A stretch of 64,000 nucleotides of DNA from Pseudomonas sp. GM78 (GCF_000282475.1 NZ_AKJF01000097.1:26508-90507); one strand, 5' to 3'. Positions 1 to 8,526 are shown, counted from the first letter of the stretch. Notes: generated by a model from the sequence alone, not told the origin. Translations and numbers: made by a program.

Positions 1-927
1 GATCGCCGCCCAGGTCATGATTTTCGGGTTGTAGTTCTTGGTCAGCATCACCGCACCAGTGACTTCTGCGTACGTGGTGTTCGGTGGACCGCCAAACAGG
101 CCGGCGGCGGTGGTTGCGATGCCATCACCCAGCAGGGTGCGATGCAGGCCAGGCTTCTTCAGGTAATCGCGACCGGTCACGCTACCCACGGCGATCACGC
201 CGCCGATGTGCTCGATCGCTGGCGCCAAGGCCACCGGAACGATGAACAGGATCGCCTGCCAGTTGAATTCCGGCGCGGTGAAGTGGGGAATGGCGAACCA
301 GGGCGCAGCGGCAATTTTCGCGGTATCGACCACGCCAAAGTAGAACGACATGGCAAACCCCACCAGCACGCCGGAAATGATCGGCACCAGGCGGAAAATA
401 CCTTTGCCGAACACTGCGACGATCAGGGTGGTCAGCAACGCCGGCATCGAGATCAGCATTGCCGTCTGGTAATGGATCAGCTCGCTACCGTCACCGGCCT
501 TGCCCATCGCCATGTTGGCGGCGATCGGGGCCATGGCCAGGCCGATGGAGATGATCACCGGGCCAATCACCACCGGTGGCAGCAGGCGGTCGATGAAGCC
601 GGTGCCTTTGATTTTCACTGCCAGGCCGAGGAACGTATAGACAAAACCGGCCGCCATCACGCCACCCATGGTCGCGGCGAGGCCGAACTGGCCCTTGGCG
701 AGAATGATCGGGGTGATGAACGCGAAGCTCGACGCCAGGAACACCGGCACCTGGCGCCCGGTGACGACCTGGAACAGAATCGTCCCCAGGCCTGCGGTAA
801 ACAATGCCACGTTCGGGTCGAGACCCGTGATCAGCGGCATCAGCACCAGGGCGCCGAAGGCCACGAACAGCATCTGGGCGCCAGACAGCACCGTGCGCCA
901 GAGCGGATCGTTGAACTCTTGCTGCAT
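1..927 (-). CDS. uraA: Uracil permease UraA (3' end cut by window edge)
   Basis: Inner-membrane uracil:H+ symporter of the NCS2 (nucleobase-ascorbate transporter) family; it brings in uracil for the upp product. 309 codons are present from an ATG at 927 reading out of the window; the usual length is about 420, so roughly the last quarter is missing. Most of the visible protein is hydrophobic membrane helices. The motifs AIEHIG and NTTYAEVTG carry the glutamates that in E. coli UraA (Glu241, Glu290) contact uracil. The ATG lies 2 nt after the upp stop codon, so the two form a upp-uraA operon. Identification is secure; only the C-terminus is unseen. Confidence 0.95.
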   Translation of the reverse strand, partial: MQQEFNDPLWRTVLSGAQMLFVAFGALVLMPLITGLDPNVALFTAGLGTILFQVVTGRQVPVFLASSFAFITPIILAKGQFGLAATMGGVMAAGFVYTFLGLAVKIKGTGFIDRLLPPVVIGPVIISIGLAMAPIAANMAMGKAGDGSELIHYQTAMLISMPALLTTLIVAVFGKGIFRLVPIISGVLVGFAMSFYFGVVDTAKIAAAPWFAIPHFTAPEFNWQAILFIVPVALAPAIEHIGGVIAVGSVTGRDYLKKPGLHRTLLGDGIATTAAGLFGGPPNTTYAEVTGAVMLTKNYNPKIMTWAAI

Positions 928-929
928 GC

Positions 930-1568
930 TCACGCGTCCTTCTGCTTGGTGCCGAAGATCTTGTCGCCAGCATCGCCCAGGCCCGGGATGATGTAACCGT
1001 GTTCGTTGAGCTTCTGGTCGATGGAAGCGGTGTAGATGATCACGTCGGGGTGAGCTTTCTCGACCACGGCGATACCTTCTGGTGCAGCGACCAGCACCAT
1101 GGCGCGGATGTCCTTGCAACCGGCTTTTTTCAGCAGGTCGATGGTGGCAACCATCGAGCCGCCGGTGGCGAGCATCGGGTCGATGATCATTGCCAGGCGT
1201 TCGTCGATTTCCGGCACCAGCTTCTCGAGGTAGGTGTGGGCTTCGAGGGTTTCCTCGTTGCGGGCCACGCCCACGGCGCTGACTTTGGCGCCCGGGATCA
1301 GGCTCAGCACGCCTTCGAGCATGCCGATACCGGCGCGCAGGATCGGCACCACGGTAATCTTCTTGCCGGCGATCTTCTCCACCGACACGGTGCCGCACCA
1401 ACCTTCGATATCGTAGGTTTCCAGCGGCAGGTCTTTGGTGGCTTCGTAGGTCAGCAGGGCACCGACTTCCTGAGCGAGCTCACGGAAATTCTTCGTGCTG
1501 ATGTCTGCGCGGCGCATTAGGCCAAGTTTGTGGCGGATCAGCGGGTGGCGGATCTCGAGGATGGGCAT
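930..1568 (-). CDS. upp: Uracil phosphoribosyltransferase
   Basis: Cytosolic salvage enzyme making UMP and pyrophosphate from uracil and PRPP. 212 residues, the normal family length. The start [14 protein letters not shown] is typical of the family and is preceded by GGAG; a start 8 codons further upstream is possible but lacks a ribosome site and family support. The PRPP loop [13 protein letters not shown] (about residues 125-137) and the C-terminal uracil-binding segment [16 protein letters not shown] are both intact. First gene of a two-gene operon with uraA, transcribed away from hpt, so uracil uptake and conversion are coupled. Confidence 0.98.
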   Translation of the reverse strand: MPILEIRHPLIRHKLGLMRRADISTKNFRELAQEVGALLTYEATKDLPLETYDIEGWCGTVSVEKIAGKKITVVPILRAGIGMLEGVLSLIPGAKVSAVGVARNEETLEAHTYLEKLVPEIDERLAMIIDPMLATGGSMVATIDLLKKAGCKDIRAMVLVAAPEGIAVVEKAHPDVIIYTASIDQKLNEHGYIIPGLGDAGDKIFGTKQKDA

Positions 1569-1629
1569 GGGAAAGGCTCCGGCGGCGGGCAAAAAAACCG
1601 GCCTAGATTAATCTATCCGAGGTTGATGT

Positions 1630-1659
1630 CCTATAGACATAGAGTACGTTAGTCCACAA
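1630..1659 (-). promoter_or_regulatory. Putative sigma70 promoter of upp-uraA
   Basis: On the minus strand TTGTGG (1659-1654) is followed after 18 nt by TATAGG (1635-1630), about 60 nt before the upp ATG. Both boxes are fair matches to the consensus. The assignment is by inspection only. Confidence 0.4.
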
Positions 1660-1663
1660 TCGC

Positions 1664-1692
1664 TTGATCTGGCCTCGCCAGATGCGTACCTT
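1664..1692 (+). promoter_or_regulatory. Putative sigma70 promoter of hpt
   Basis: TTGATC (1664-1669), 17 nt spacer, TACCTT (1687-1692), 39 nt before the hpt ATG. Spacing is ideal, but the -10 is only a partial match. Confidence 0.35.
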
Positions 1693-1730
1693 TGCCGGCT
1701 TTTCCGAAACCGCCATCCCTGGAGAGCGCC

Positions 1731-2288
1731 ATGTCCGCTGATCTCGAGCATATCCGTCAAATCATGCGAGAGGCTGACTGCCTGTACACCGAAGCTGAAG
1801 TCGAGGCAGCCATTGCCCGCGTCGGTGCACACATCAACGATGAACTGGCGGACAGCAATCCGGTGGTGTTCTGTGTGATGAACGGCGGGCTGATTTTCGC
1901 CGGCAAGCTGCTCACGCACCTGCAATTCCCGCTGGAAGCGTCCTACCTGCACGCCACCCGCTACCGCAACGAAACCAGCGGCGGCGAGCTGTTCTGGAAA
2001 GCCAAGCCGGAAGTGTCGTTCATCGATCGTGATGTACTGATCATCGACGACATCCTCGATGAAGGTCACACCCTGGGCGCGATCATCGACTTCTGCAAGC
2101 ACGCCGGCGCGCGCAAAGTGCACACCGCCGTGCTGATCGACAAGGACCACGACCGCAAGGCTCGCCCGGACCTGAAGGCCGATTTCGTCGGTTTGCCGTG
2201 CATCGACCGATACATCTTCGGTTATGGCATGGACTACAAAGGCTACTGGCGCAACGCCAACGGGATTTTTGCCGTTAAAGGCATGTAA
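1731..2288 (+). CDS. hpt: Hypoxanthine-guanine phosphoribosyltransferase
   Basis: Purine salvage enzyme converting hypoxanthine or guanine with PRPP to IMP or GMP. 185 residues. The PRPP-binding signature VLIIDDILDEGHTLGAI lies at about residues 102-118, and an upstream segment (VVFCVMNGGLIFAGKLL) forms the type I PRTase core. The start at 1731 follows GGAGAG at a good distance; an upstream in-frame ATG at 1692 would add 13 residues with no homology and overlap the promoter. Divergent from upp-uraA, so this is a shared nucleobase-salvage locus. A REPIN follows the stop codon. Confidence 0.95.
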   Translation: MSADLEHIRQIMREADCLYTEAEVEAAIARVGAHINDELADSNPVVFCVMNGGLIFAGKLLTHLQFPLEASYLHATRYRNETSGGELFWKAKPEVSFIDRDVLIIDDILDEGHTLGAIIDFCKHAGARKVHTAVLIDKDHDRKARPDLKADFVGLPCIDRYIFGYGMDYKGYWRNANGIFAVKGM

Positions 2289-2302
2289 TCCCGTAGCGCC
2301 CT

Positions 2303-2406
2303 CAAAAGATCGCAGCCTGCGGCAGCTCCTACAGGATTGAGTTCACCCGAAGATTATCGGGTGTATCCGGTTCTCTGTAGGAGCTGCCGAAGGCTGCGAT
2401 CTTTTG
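2303..2406. repeat. REPIN: two inverted REP copies, TAGGAGCTGCC family
   Basis: A REP copy at 2303-2334 and its inverted partner at 2375-2406 share arms of about 32 nt with one or two differences; the core is CTGTAGGAGCTGCC...GCTGCGATCTTTTG. The 40-nt spacer is unrelated sequence. This paired arrangement is the classic Pseudomonas REPIN and may fold as a hairpin after hpt. Confidence 0.85.
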
Positions 2407-2453
2407 CTTTTAAACCCATGCTAGAGTGCACGGCCCCGATTCCGGAGCCTGTC

Positions 2454-2939
2454 ATGAGCCGTTCGATCCGCTGCTATGCCGCCCTGTTGCTGACCCTCAG
2501 CTTGCCCCTGGCGGCCGCCCCGGCCCCCATGCACGGGCAGTTCCTGCCCCCGGATGACCTGAACCTGCGTGACGCAGAACCGGAGCAGCAACAATTGCTG
2601 CAAGTCACTGAGTATTCGGTGGTGGTCGGCAGTCAGCGCCAGTCCAGCCAGCAGCCGATCCCCGTCACTTCGCCGCTGATGATTCGCCTCAAGGGAAAGT
2701 CCTTGAACAAGGGCGCGACCATCAGTCAGGTGCTGGTCAATTTCGATGGCGAAAGCAAAAGCCTGAAAAAGCCGCTCTACGACGACAAGAGCAAGACGTT
2801 GACGCTTTATTACCCGCTGGCTCAATACCGGGTAGTCATCGACTTGTTGCGTAACGATACGGTGTATTGCCAGTTTCTCAGCTACGCCAACGGCCACATC
2901 TGGGCCGATCTGCACACCGGGGCTGTTCGTCCGCGTTGA
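2454..2939 (+). CDS. Conserved exported protein of unknown function
   Basis: 161 residues. A clear Sec signal peptide covers about residues 1-21 (basic MSRSIR, hydrophobic AALLLTLSLPLAAA, then a small-residue cleavage region). The rest looks like a small soluble beta-rich periplasmic domain: alternating hydrophobic strands such as YSVVVG, LMIRLKG and KTLTLYYPL, and one cysteine in the mature part. The start at 2454 follows GGAG; an upstream in-frame start would run back into the REPIN and is rejected. I do not recognise a named domain. It sits between hpt and the PA4642-type gene, as Pseudomonas hypotheticals do in this locus. Confidence 0.8.
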   Translation: MSRSIRCYAALLLTLSLPLAAAPAPMHGQFLPPDDLNLRDAEPEQQQLLQVTEYSVVVGSQRQSSQQPIPVTSPLMIRLKGKSLNKGATISQVLVNFDGESKSLKKPLYDDKSKTLTLYYPLAQYRVVIDLLRNDTVYCQFLSYANGHIWADLHTGAVRPR

Positions 2940-3002
2940 GCCCGGCGCCCGCGCAGGGGTAAACTGCCCGCCCCGTGAAATGTCTGCGAGCTGGAGTCGG
3001 CA

Positions 3003-3290
3003 ATGCGTAAAGATAAGAAACAAGTGATTGGTGACGAGATCGGCGATGAGCAGATCAAGTTGTTCCTCGATTTCGAACCGGTCGACGCGACTTCCCCGTC
3101 CCTGCACAAGCTGATCAAGGCTTACCGTGGCCTGCGAATCGACGATTTCGAGCGTTTCCTGACGTTTTTCGTCGAGGCCGGTTATGACGTGAATGGCAAG
3201 GACGAGCACGGCAATGACTTCGTTGCCCTGATCCAGGATCAACGCAACGCGCCGGAATACATCGAGCTGATCGAAAAGGCTCGCGGTTAA
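3003..3290 (+). CDS. PA4642-family small protein
   Basis: 95 residues, acidic, no signal peptide or membrane segment. The sequence (MRKDKKQVIGDEIGDEQIK...) resembles the conserved Pseudomonas protein PA4642, which also neighbours mqo in P. aeruginosa. It appears to be an all-helical cytosolic protein; residues 39-75 resemble one ankyrin-like helix pair (YDVNGKDEHGNDFVALI), but a single unit is not enough to call a repeat domain. A bidirectional terminator separates it from convergent mqo. Function unknown. Confidence 0.85.
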   Translation: MRKDKKQVIGDEIGDEQIKLFLDFEPVDATSPSLHKLIKAYRGLRIDDFERFLTFFVEAGYDVNGKDEHGNDFVALIQDQRNAPEYIELIEKARG

Positions 3291-3308
3291 GATTTCAAAG
3301 GCACAAAA

Positions 3309-3346
3309 AAAAACGCCCCGCCATCAATGATGGACGGGGCGTTTTT
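3309..3346. terminator. Bidirectional intrinsic terminator (PA4642-like gene / mqo)
   Basis: AAAACGCCCCG(C)CCATC...GATGGACGGGGCGTTTT forms a GC-rich stem flanked by A-runs on one side and T-runs on the other, so it serves both converging genes. Confidence 0.9.
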
Positions 3347-3358
3347 CATGGAGCCGGA

Positions 3359-4867
3359 TCAAGCGTAGCTTTCAGTCTCGCTGCTGGCTTCAACCAGCTC
3401 CAGGGCGATGTTGTTCTGCGTATTGATCTTGCGATACAGCGCCGCGTCGGTTTCCAGGACCTTCTCCCGGGCCGGGAAGATCTCGGCCAGTTTGGCAGCC
3501 CACTCACCCTTGGCTTTGCCCGGGAAGCATTTTTCGATCAGTTCCAGCATGATCGAAACCGTCACCGAGGCACCTGGCGAGGCGCCGAGCAGGGCGGCGA
3601 GGGAACCGTCCTTGGCCGCGACCAGTTCGGTACCGAATTGCAGGACGCCGCCTTTTTTCGGGTCTTTCTTGATGATCTGCACCCGTTGGCCGGCCACTTC
3701 CAGGCGCCAGTCTTCGGCTTTCGCTTCAGGGTAGAAGCGACGCAGGGACTCCAGGCGCTGCTCCATCGACTGCATCACTTCGCTGACCAGGTACTTGGTC
3801 AGGTCCATGTTGTTTTTCGCCACCGCCAGCATCGGGCCGATGTTGCCGGCGCGAACCGACATCGGCAGGTCCATGAAGGAACCGTGCTTGAGGAACTTGG
3901 TGGTGAAACCGGCGTAAGGTCCGAACAGCAGGGATTTCTTGCCGTCGACGACACGGGTATCCAGGTGTGGCACGGACATCGGTGGCGAACCCACGGCGGC
4001 CTGGCTGTAGACCTTGGCCTGGTGGTGCTTGACCACTTCCGGGTTGTCGCAACGCAGCCATTGGCCACTGATCGGGAAACCGCCGAAGCCTTTACTTTCT
4101 TCGATACCCGAGGCTTGCAGCAGCGGCAGTGCCGCACCGCCAGCGCCGAGGAAGACGAATTTGGCGTCGACTTCACGGGTATTACCGCTGTTGACGTCCT
4201 TGATGCTGACAGTCCAGCCGCCGTTGCTGCGCTTGAGGCCGGTCACGCGCTTGCAGTACTTGACCTGGGCATCAGGTGCGCTGGTCAGGTGCTTGAGCAA
4301 CTGGTTGGTCAGGGCGCCGAAGTTGACGTCGGTACCGTTGATCACGCGAGTGGCCGCGAGGGTTTCACCAGGATCGCGTCCCGGCATCATCAGCGGCATC
4401 CACTCGGCCATCTTGGCCTTGTCTTCGGTGTATTCCATGTCGGCGAAGGCGTGGTGCTTATGCAGCACGTTGAAGCGTTCCTTGAGGAAGGACACGCCGC
4501 TGTCGCCCTGCACGAAACTCAGGTGTGGCACCGGGCTGATAAACGATTTGCACGAACCGAACGTGCCTTTCTTGGTCAGGTACGACCAGAACTGCTTCGA
4601 CACCTCGAACTGGGTGTTGATGTGCACGGCTTTCTTGATGTCGACGGTGCCATTGGCAGCCTGCGGCGTGTAGTTCAGCTCGCACAGGCCGGCGTGACCG
4701 GTACCGGCGTTGTTCCACGGGTTGGAACTCTCCGCGGCACCGGAATCCATCAGCTCGACGACTTCCAGCTTGATCGCGGGGTCGAGCTCTTTGAGCAGTA
4801 CCGCGAGGGTGGCACTCATGATGCCGGCCCCAACCAGTACTACGTCGACTGCTTCGTTATGCGCCAT
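3359..4867 (-). CDS. mqo: Malate:quinone oxidoreductase
   Basis: FAD-dependent, membrane-associated enzyme that oxidises malate to oxaloacetate and passes electrons to the quinone pool, bypassing NAD-linked malate dehydrogenase in the TCA cycle. 502 residues, full length. The N-terminal dinucleotide-binding motif [16 protein letters not shown] is at about residues 10-25, followed by the Mqo-specific stretch [20 protein letters not shown]. The start is the only good one: GGAG lies 9 nt upstream. It converges on the PA4642-type gene and has a 740-nt upstream region. Pseudomonads carry more than one mqo; the neighbours here correspond to the P. aeruginosa mqoB locus. Confidence 0.97.
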   Translation of the reverse strand: MAHNEAVDVVLVGAGIMSATLAVLLKELDPAIKLEVVELMDSGAAESSNPWNNAGTGHAGLCELNYTPQAANGTVDIKKAVHINTQFEVSKQFWSYLTKKGTFGSCKSFISPVPHLSFVQGDSGVSFLKERFNVLHKHHAFADMEYTEDKAKMAEWMPLMMPGRDPGETLAATRVINGTDVNFGALTNQLLKHLTSAPDAQVKYCKRVTGLKRSNGGWTVSIKDVNSGNTREVDAKFVFLGAGGAALPLLQASGIEESKGFGGFPISGQWLRCDNPEVVKHHQAKVYSQAAVGSPPMSVPHLDTRVVDGKKSLLFGPYAGFTTKFLKHGSFMDLPMSVRAGNIGPMLAVAKNNMDLTKYLVSEVMQSMEQRLESLRRFYPEAKAEDWRLEVAGQRVQIIKKDPKKGGVLQFGTELVAAKDGSLAALLGASPGASVTVSIMLELIEKCFPGKAKGEWAAKLAEIFPAREKVLETDAALYRKINTQNNIALELVEASSETESYA

Positions 4868-5607
4868 TTAACGCGTCTCCAAAATCTGCAGCACCAAATT
4901 GTCGGCATGGCTGCCAGGCGTTCCGGGGCGAGTCAGTGATGCCCCTCGAACTCATGGCAGTATCGCCATGTCCGAATCTTCGCAATTTTTCGCAACTTCG
5001 ACGGACGCTACCTGCCGGGTCTAATAAGAGTCATATGAACTCATTTCAACGTGCGACTGGCAATTCGACTTATGGTCGATACATCCGCTTGTGCAACCAA
5101 ATCCGTAGCGGACAGGCTTCAGGCTCCGGTATTCGAGGTGTACTCGGTCCTGTGTCGTTGGGCTGTACTGGACGCTAATGGTGCATATTCAGACGCAAAA
5201 CTATTCATTTGCTCGCCACACTCTTGTGAAGTTGTGAAAACCCGTTTTTTTCACGCTCTTTTGAAGACGTGAACCTCAAAAAAGGGCTGTCCCAGCCTGG
5301 CACCGTGCCCGGATGGTTTGCCGCCAGGGAAAACCGGGCAGGCAATACGGGCAAACAGCTCAGTGACCGAGCGTAATGACAGCTCTGCAGATTCGCGAAA
5401 AGTGGAGGTTGTGCTTGAGGAACAGCAAGCGCGCCAGCTTCACTCGATCTGTGTGGGCGGCTCTCTGTGGGCGGTGCGGGGTGCCAAAACCGAAGCATTG
5501 ACGATGCTGCGAGGCCCGATCAGGAGACGTCCTTATAATCGGGGGGAGATTGTAGCGAAGAAACGCAGGGAATTGGTCGTGTTTAATGACTTTTATTAGG
5601 CGTCTGG
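4868..5607. other. Gene-poor 740-nt interval upstream of mqo
   Basis: No reading frame here has family resemblance, a good ribosome site or codon use like its neighbours; open frames of 70-97 codons occur on both strands, but none convinces. The part nearest mqo should carry the mqo promoter. Around 5205-5260 the sequence is T/A-richer. At 5293-5343 several GC stems can form (GCCTGG...CCAGG, CCGGGCAGG). At 5534-5539 there is a perfect TATAAT, but with no -35 at 15-19 nt. A small RNA is possible but not demonstrated. Confidence 0.5.
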
Positions 5608-5841
5608 TCAGGTCGCCATCAGGTGTTGTGCCCGTGAGCGTGCTGGAGGCTGGCTGACGCGGGCGCTGGCGGGCAGGGGTTGCTGCAGCCAGTTGAGGCG
5701 AATTTCCTCGATTTCGACCCAGCCATCGCCCATGGGTTGGAGGCTGCACTGCTTGAAAGCCTGGCAATGGCCGTTGCTGTCGAGCAGGGCAAAGCTGCGG
5801 TGCCGTGGGCGTGGGGCGAACAGCGAAACGAGAAAGCGCAT
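5608..5841 (-). CDS. Small conserved Pseudomonas protein, likely PhoB-controlled
   Basis: 77 residues starting MRFLVSLFAPRPRHRSFALL; start chosen at 5841 because AAGG lies at ribosome-site distance, and a longer frame would run into the upstream promoter region. The N-terminal half looks folded (ALLDSNGHCQAFKQC...GWVEIEEIRLNWL) with two cysteines about six residues apart; the C-terminal 25 residues are Ala/Pro/Arg-rich. No signal peptide is clear, although the first ten residues are hydrophobic with one basic residue. I do not recognise a function. Upstream lies an almost consensus Pho box, suggesting induction by phosphate starvation. Confidence 0.6.
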   Translation of the reverse strand: MRFLVSLFAPRPRHRSFALLDSNGHCQAFKQCSLQPMGDGWVEIEEIRLNWLQQPLPASARVSQPPARSRAQHLMAT

Positions 5842-5909
5842 GGCGAAGTACCTTTTGGGTGACTGCGCTGAAGAATGGCAGCGAGCCGTTACGTGCAAGT
5901 GTATGGGGG

Positions 5910-5927
5910 GTGACAGATGTGTGACAG
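5910..5927 (-). promoter_or_regulatory. Pho box (PhoB operator) upstream of the 77-residue gene
   Basis: On the minus strand CTGTCACACATCTGTCAC: two perfect 7-nt direct repeats CTGTCAC separated by 4 nt, an 11-nt period. This matches the PhoB consensus CTGTCATAAATCTGTCAC at 16 of 18 positions. A possible -10 TACACT follows 6 nt downstream at 5903-5898, slightly closer than the usual 10 nt. Confidence 0.6.
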
Positions 5928-5998
5928 GAAGGGGTTTCTGAAACTTTTGTCAGAATTTTCTGCAATTGTTGCGCTGGTTCGCTGCAGTGGCGCACCGC

Positions 5999-6004
5999 TA
6001 TACT
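5999..6004 (+). promoter_or_regulatory. Putative -10 element for the YajG-like lipoprotein
   Basis: TATACT, 37 nt before the start codon at 6041. No clear -35 at 16-18 nt; TTCGCT at 15 nt is the nearest. Weak on its own. Confidence 0.3.
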
Positions 6005-6040
6005 GCGGGCCTGTTAGTGCCTGATTCTGGAGAGAAGAGT

Positions 6041-6625
6041 ATGTTGCAACGCCTGTTGTTCGGTTTGATCACTGTGACCAGCTTGACGTTGGTCGGCTGC
6101 GCCCACAGCCCGCAACAACTGAACCCGGAACCCAAGCTGACGGCTCAACTGGCGCCGGTCGGCCACGGCCAGCCGGTGGTGGTGCGCGTGGTCGACGGGC
6201 GTCCGTCGCCAACCCTGGGCACCCGTGGCGGCCTGTACCCGGAAACCAGCGCGATTACCGTGCAGGGCGCGCAGATCCTGCCGAAACTGCAGGCGCAGGC
6301 CGAAGCGGCCGTGCGGTTGCTGGGCTTCACCCCGACGGCGAATGCGCTGAACGCGCCACAGATCACCGTGACCTTGGCCGAGTTGAAGTACCAGTCGCCC
6401 AAAGAAGGCATGTACGTGACCGAGGCCACCATTGGCGCGACGTTCCGTTCCGATGTGCAAAATGCCAATCGTCGTTACAGCGGCCGTTATGGCGCGTCCC
6501 TGGACCAGCGTTTCGGCATGGCGCCGAATCAGGAAACCAACACCAAGCTGGTCAGCGACGTGTTGAGCGATGCGTTGACCCGCTTGTTCAAGGACCCAAC
6601 CGTGGGTCAGGTTCTCGGCGAGTAA
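6041..6625 (+). CDS. YajG-family lipoprotein
   Basis: 194 residues. A lipoprotein signal peptide ends in the lipobox TLVGC with the cysteine at about residue 20, so the mature protein is lipid-anchored, most likely to the outer membrane. The mature part matches the YajG family (DUF/PF03923): VVVRVVDGRPSPTLGTRGG near the start and repeated alpha/beta segments. The start at 6041 follows GGAGAGAAG. Role unknown; YajG proteins are envelope lipoproteins of uncertain function. REP copies follow the stop codon. Confidence 0.85.
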   Translation: MLQRLLFGLITVTSLTLVGCAHSPQQLNPEPKLTAQLAPVGHGQPVVVRVVDGRPSPTLGTRGGLYPETSAITVQGAQILPKLQAQAEAAVRLLGFTPTANALNAPQITVTLAELKYQSPKEGMYVTEATIGATFRSDVQNANRRYSGRYGASLDQRFGMAPNQETNTKLVSDVLSDALTRLFKDPTVGQVLGE

Positions 6626-6635
6626 TGCGAGCCCC

Positions 6636-6750
6636 GTAGGAGCTGCCGAAGGTTCGGGCCGCGTTCGGACGATCTTTTGATCTTGATCTTCGGCAGTTCC
6701 AAATCCCCCAAAAGCAAAGTCAAAAGATCGCAGCCTGCGGCAGCTCCTAC
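6636..6750. repeat. REPIN-like pair, TAGGAGCTGCC family, with a variant left copy
   Basis: Left copy from 6636 (GTAGGAGCTGCCGAAGGTTC...) is a longer variant with a CGGGCCGCGTTCGGACG insert before GATCTTTTG. The right copy at 6721-6750 is the standard inverted form and matches the one at 2303-2334. Between them at 6685-6700 is a further fragment, CTTCGGCAGTTCC, so the locus may be a degraded cluster of three. Confidence 0.75.
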
Positions 6751-6885
6751 TGTAGGATCGCAGGCGGTCTTGAGCAAAACGGCGTTAATTGTCGGAAAGA
6801 CAGGGCAGGGTGCAAGGCATTCGGTAGAATCCCAGCCGCGGTCGTCGGTCGGCGTCTGCCCTACCTGTTTTGTTTGAGGCTTGTG

Positions 6886-7164
6886 ATGTCGCTGCATTTG
6901 ATGACGCTGTTTACCGCCCATCCCGCCAAATTGATCAATCTGCTGGCCTTGCTGCTGGCCTTCCCGGGCAGCTGGCTGCTGCACGCCACGCGTCGCCGCG
7001 AACAGCGCGCGATGGCCAGTCTCCAGGCGCAACGCCAGAGCCGTCCAAGCCAGGAACCGACGCTGGATTGGGCAACCCTGCGCATGAACCGGTTTTTCTA
7101 TCGCTTCGGTTTTGCCTGCATGGGGCTGGCGTTGCTGGTGTCGTGGATCAGCACCCAGGTCTAA
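6886..7164 (+). CDS. Small inner-membrane protein of unknown function
   Basis: 92 residues with two predicted membrane helices (about residues 14-32, AKLINLLALLLAFPGSWLL, and 68-87, FGFACMGLALLVSWIS) joined by a basic, glutamine-rich cytoplasmic loop (RRREQRAMASLQAQRQSR). Both ends probably face the same side. GAGG precedes the ATG at 6886; a GTG immediately upstream is a less likely alternative. No known domain recognised. Ends at a terminator shared with the convergent acyltransferase. Confidence 0.7.
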   Translation: MSLHLMTLFTAHPAKLINLLALLLAFPGSWLLHATRRREQRAMASLQAQRQSRPSQEPTLDWATLRMNRFFYRFGFACMGLALLVSWISTQV

Positions 7165-7180
7165 ACCATTTTAATGCTTA

Positions 7181-7207
7181 AAAAAAACGGCGCCCGAAGG
7201 CGCCGTT
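7181..7207. terminator. Intrinsic terminator for the acyltransferase gene
   Basis: Stem ACGGCGCC-CGAA-GGCGCCGT with a run of seven A on the left (T on the minus strand), so it works best for minus-strand transcripts; it may also end the plus-strand 92-residue gene. Confidence 0.85.
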
Positions 7208-7220
7208 GTCGTATCCGCGG

Positions 7221-8384
7221 TTAGAGCGGCAATCCAGCCTTCACCCGATACTGGTTGCGTACCGGGGTCGCATACTGCAGCACCAGGAACGGGCGATGCT
7301 CCTCGGGGCAGGCATCCAGGCGTAGCTGCCATTGTTCCTGAGCCTTGGCCAGTTCGTCGGCCGGGAACAACTTGCTGGCGCTTGGCACCTGCAGTTGCGG
7401 GTCGGCATCCTGCCATTGGGCGTAGGCCAGGTAGTGCACCGGGAACAAGCGGTAACCGCCGAGGATCTGCTTGTCCATCTCGATCGCCAATTGCTTGGTG
7501 TCTTCGAACAGGTCGGTGATGGGCGCCGCAAAATTCACGTGCACCCGACCCTTGTAGCCGGTGATGCCCTTGGCGATGCTCACGTCATCTTCGCCCGGCG
7601 CCTTGGTGTAGCTGCCGGTGGTGGCGCGGATGTAGAGTTCGCGGGCCTTGGCCTGGTCGCACGGATCGTACTCGTAGCTGATCGACACGGGGGTCAGGTT
7701 CAGCGAGCGGATGACTTCACCGAACGGTTCGTCCTTGCGGCTCATGTGGAACATCTTGAGGATCGCCGACTCGGTACGGTCGTCGCCGTCCTTGGCCCGG
7801 CCTTCGGCCTGGGCGATCCAGATCGAGGCGCAATCGTTGCGGATCGAATGGTTGATGTACGCCGACAGCAATTGGTACGCCGCCATTTTCTCGCGACGTC
7901 CGGTGATCGAGCGGTGCACGATGAAGCTCTTGTTCAGGCGCATCAGGTCGCTGACAAAGGGCTTTTGCAGCAGATTGTCACCGATGGCGATGCGCGGGGT
8001 CGGCAGGCCGGCGTGGTACACGGCGTAATTGACGAAGGCCGGATCCATCACGATGTCACGATGGTTGGCGATGAACAGATAGGCGCTGCCGGACTTGAAC
8101 TGCTCCACGCCGGTGTACGTCACACCGTCCGTGGCGCGCTCGATGGTGTGGTCGACGTAGTACTCGACTTTGTCCTGCAAGGTGGCCACCGACGTGATGC
8201 CGGCGAACTCACGGCGCAGCCGATGAGCTATAAGGGGTTTGAGCGCCCAGCCCAAGGCGCCGGCAAAACGCGGAAAGCGGAAGTGGGTGAGGATATCTAG
8301 AAACGCCTTGTCGCCGAGCAGTCGTGCCAGCACCGCTGGGACTTCGCTATCGTCGTAAGGTCGGATGGCATCGAATTCGCCCAT
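7221..8384 (-). CDS. PlsC-type glycerolipid acyltransferase
   Basis: 387 residues, cytosolic or membrane-peripheral, probably acylating a glycerophospholipid or related hydroxyl acceptor. The acyltransferase blocks are visible: block I ANHRDIVMD (about residues 105-113), block II KSFIVHRSITG (about 152-162) and block III IAQAEGRAKDGDDRTE (about 190-205). In block I the His and the second Asp are separated by five residues rather than the usual four, as also happens in some haemolysin-like acyltransferases. The protein is longer than PlsC (about 245), with extra N- and C-terminal regions. Two adjacent ATGs (8387, 8384) are possible; AAGAGAG fits the second better. Usually annotated as 1-acylglycerol-3-phosphate acyltransferase; the true acceptor is unknown. 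Confidence 0.85.
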   Translation of the reverse strand: MGEFDAIRPYDDSEVPAVLARLLGDKAFLDILTHFRFPRFAGALGWALKPLIAHRLRREFAGITSVATLQDKVEYYVDHTIERATDGVTYTGVEQFKSGSAYLFIANHRDIVMDPAFVNYAVYHAGLPTPRIAIGDNLLQKPFVSDLMRLNKSFIVHRSITGRREKMAAYQLLSAYINHSIRNDCASIWIAQAEGRAKDGDDRTESAILKMFHMSRKDEPFGEVIRSLNLTPVSISYEYDPCDQAKARELYIRATTGSYTKAPGEDDVSIAKGITGYKGRVHVNFAAPITDLFEDTKQLAIEMDKQILGGYRLFPVHYLAYAQWQDADPQLQVPSASKLFPADELAKAQEQWQLRLDACPEEHRPFLVLQYATPVRNQYRVKAGLPL

Positions 8385-8526
8385 CATGCTCTCTTGTTAG
8401 AAACGGCTAGGGTAAGTAAAGGTTCTGATCGAAAACCAGCGGGGCACGGTCTGAAAAAGTAGTCAGACAAAAATAGCCCTGCAAATAGACCGGCGATTAT
8501 ACGCACAAGTCACCTGGGAGACCGCG

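Noticed and set aside
5318-5599. Possible 93-codon plus-strand gene in the gap after mqo
   Set aside because: No ribosome site, unusual codon use, no recognisable motif, and it overlaps another open frame on the opposite strand.
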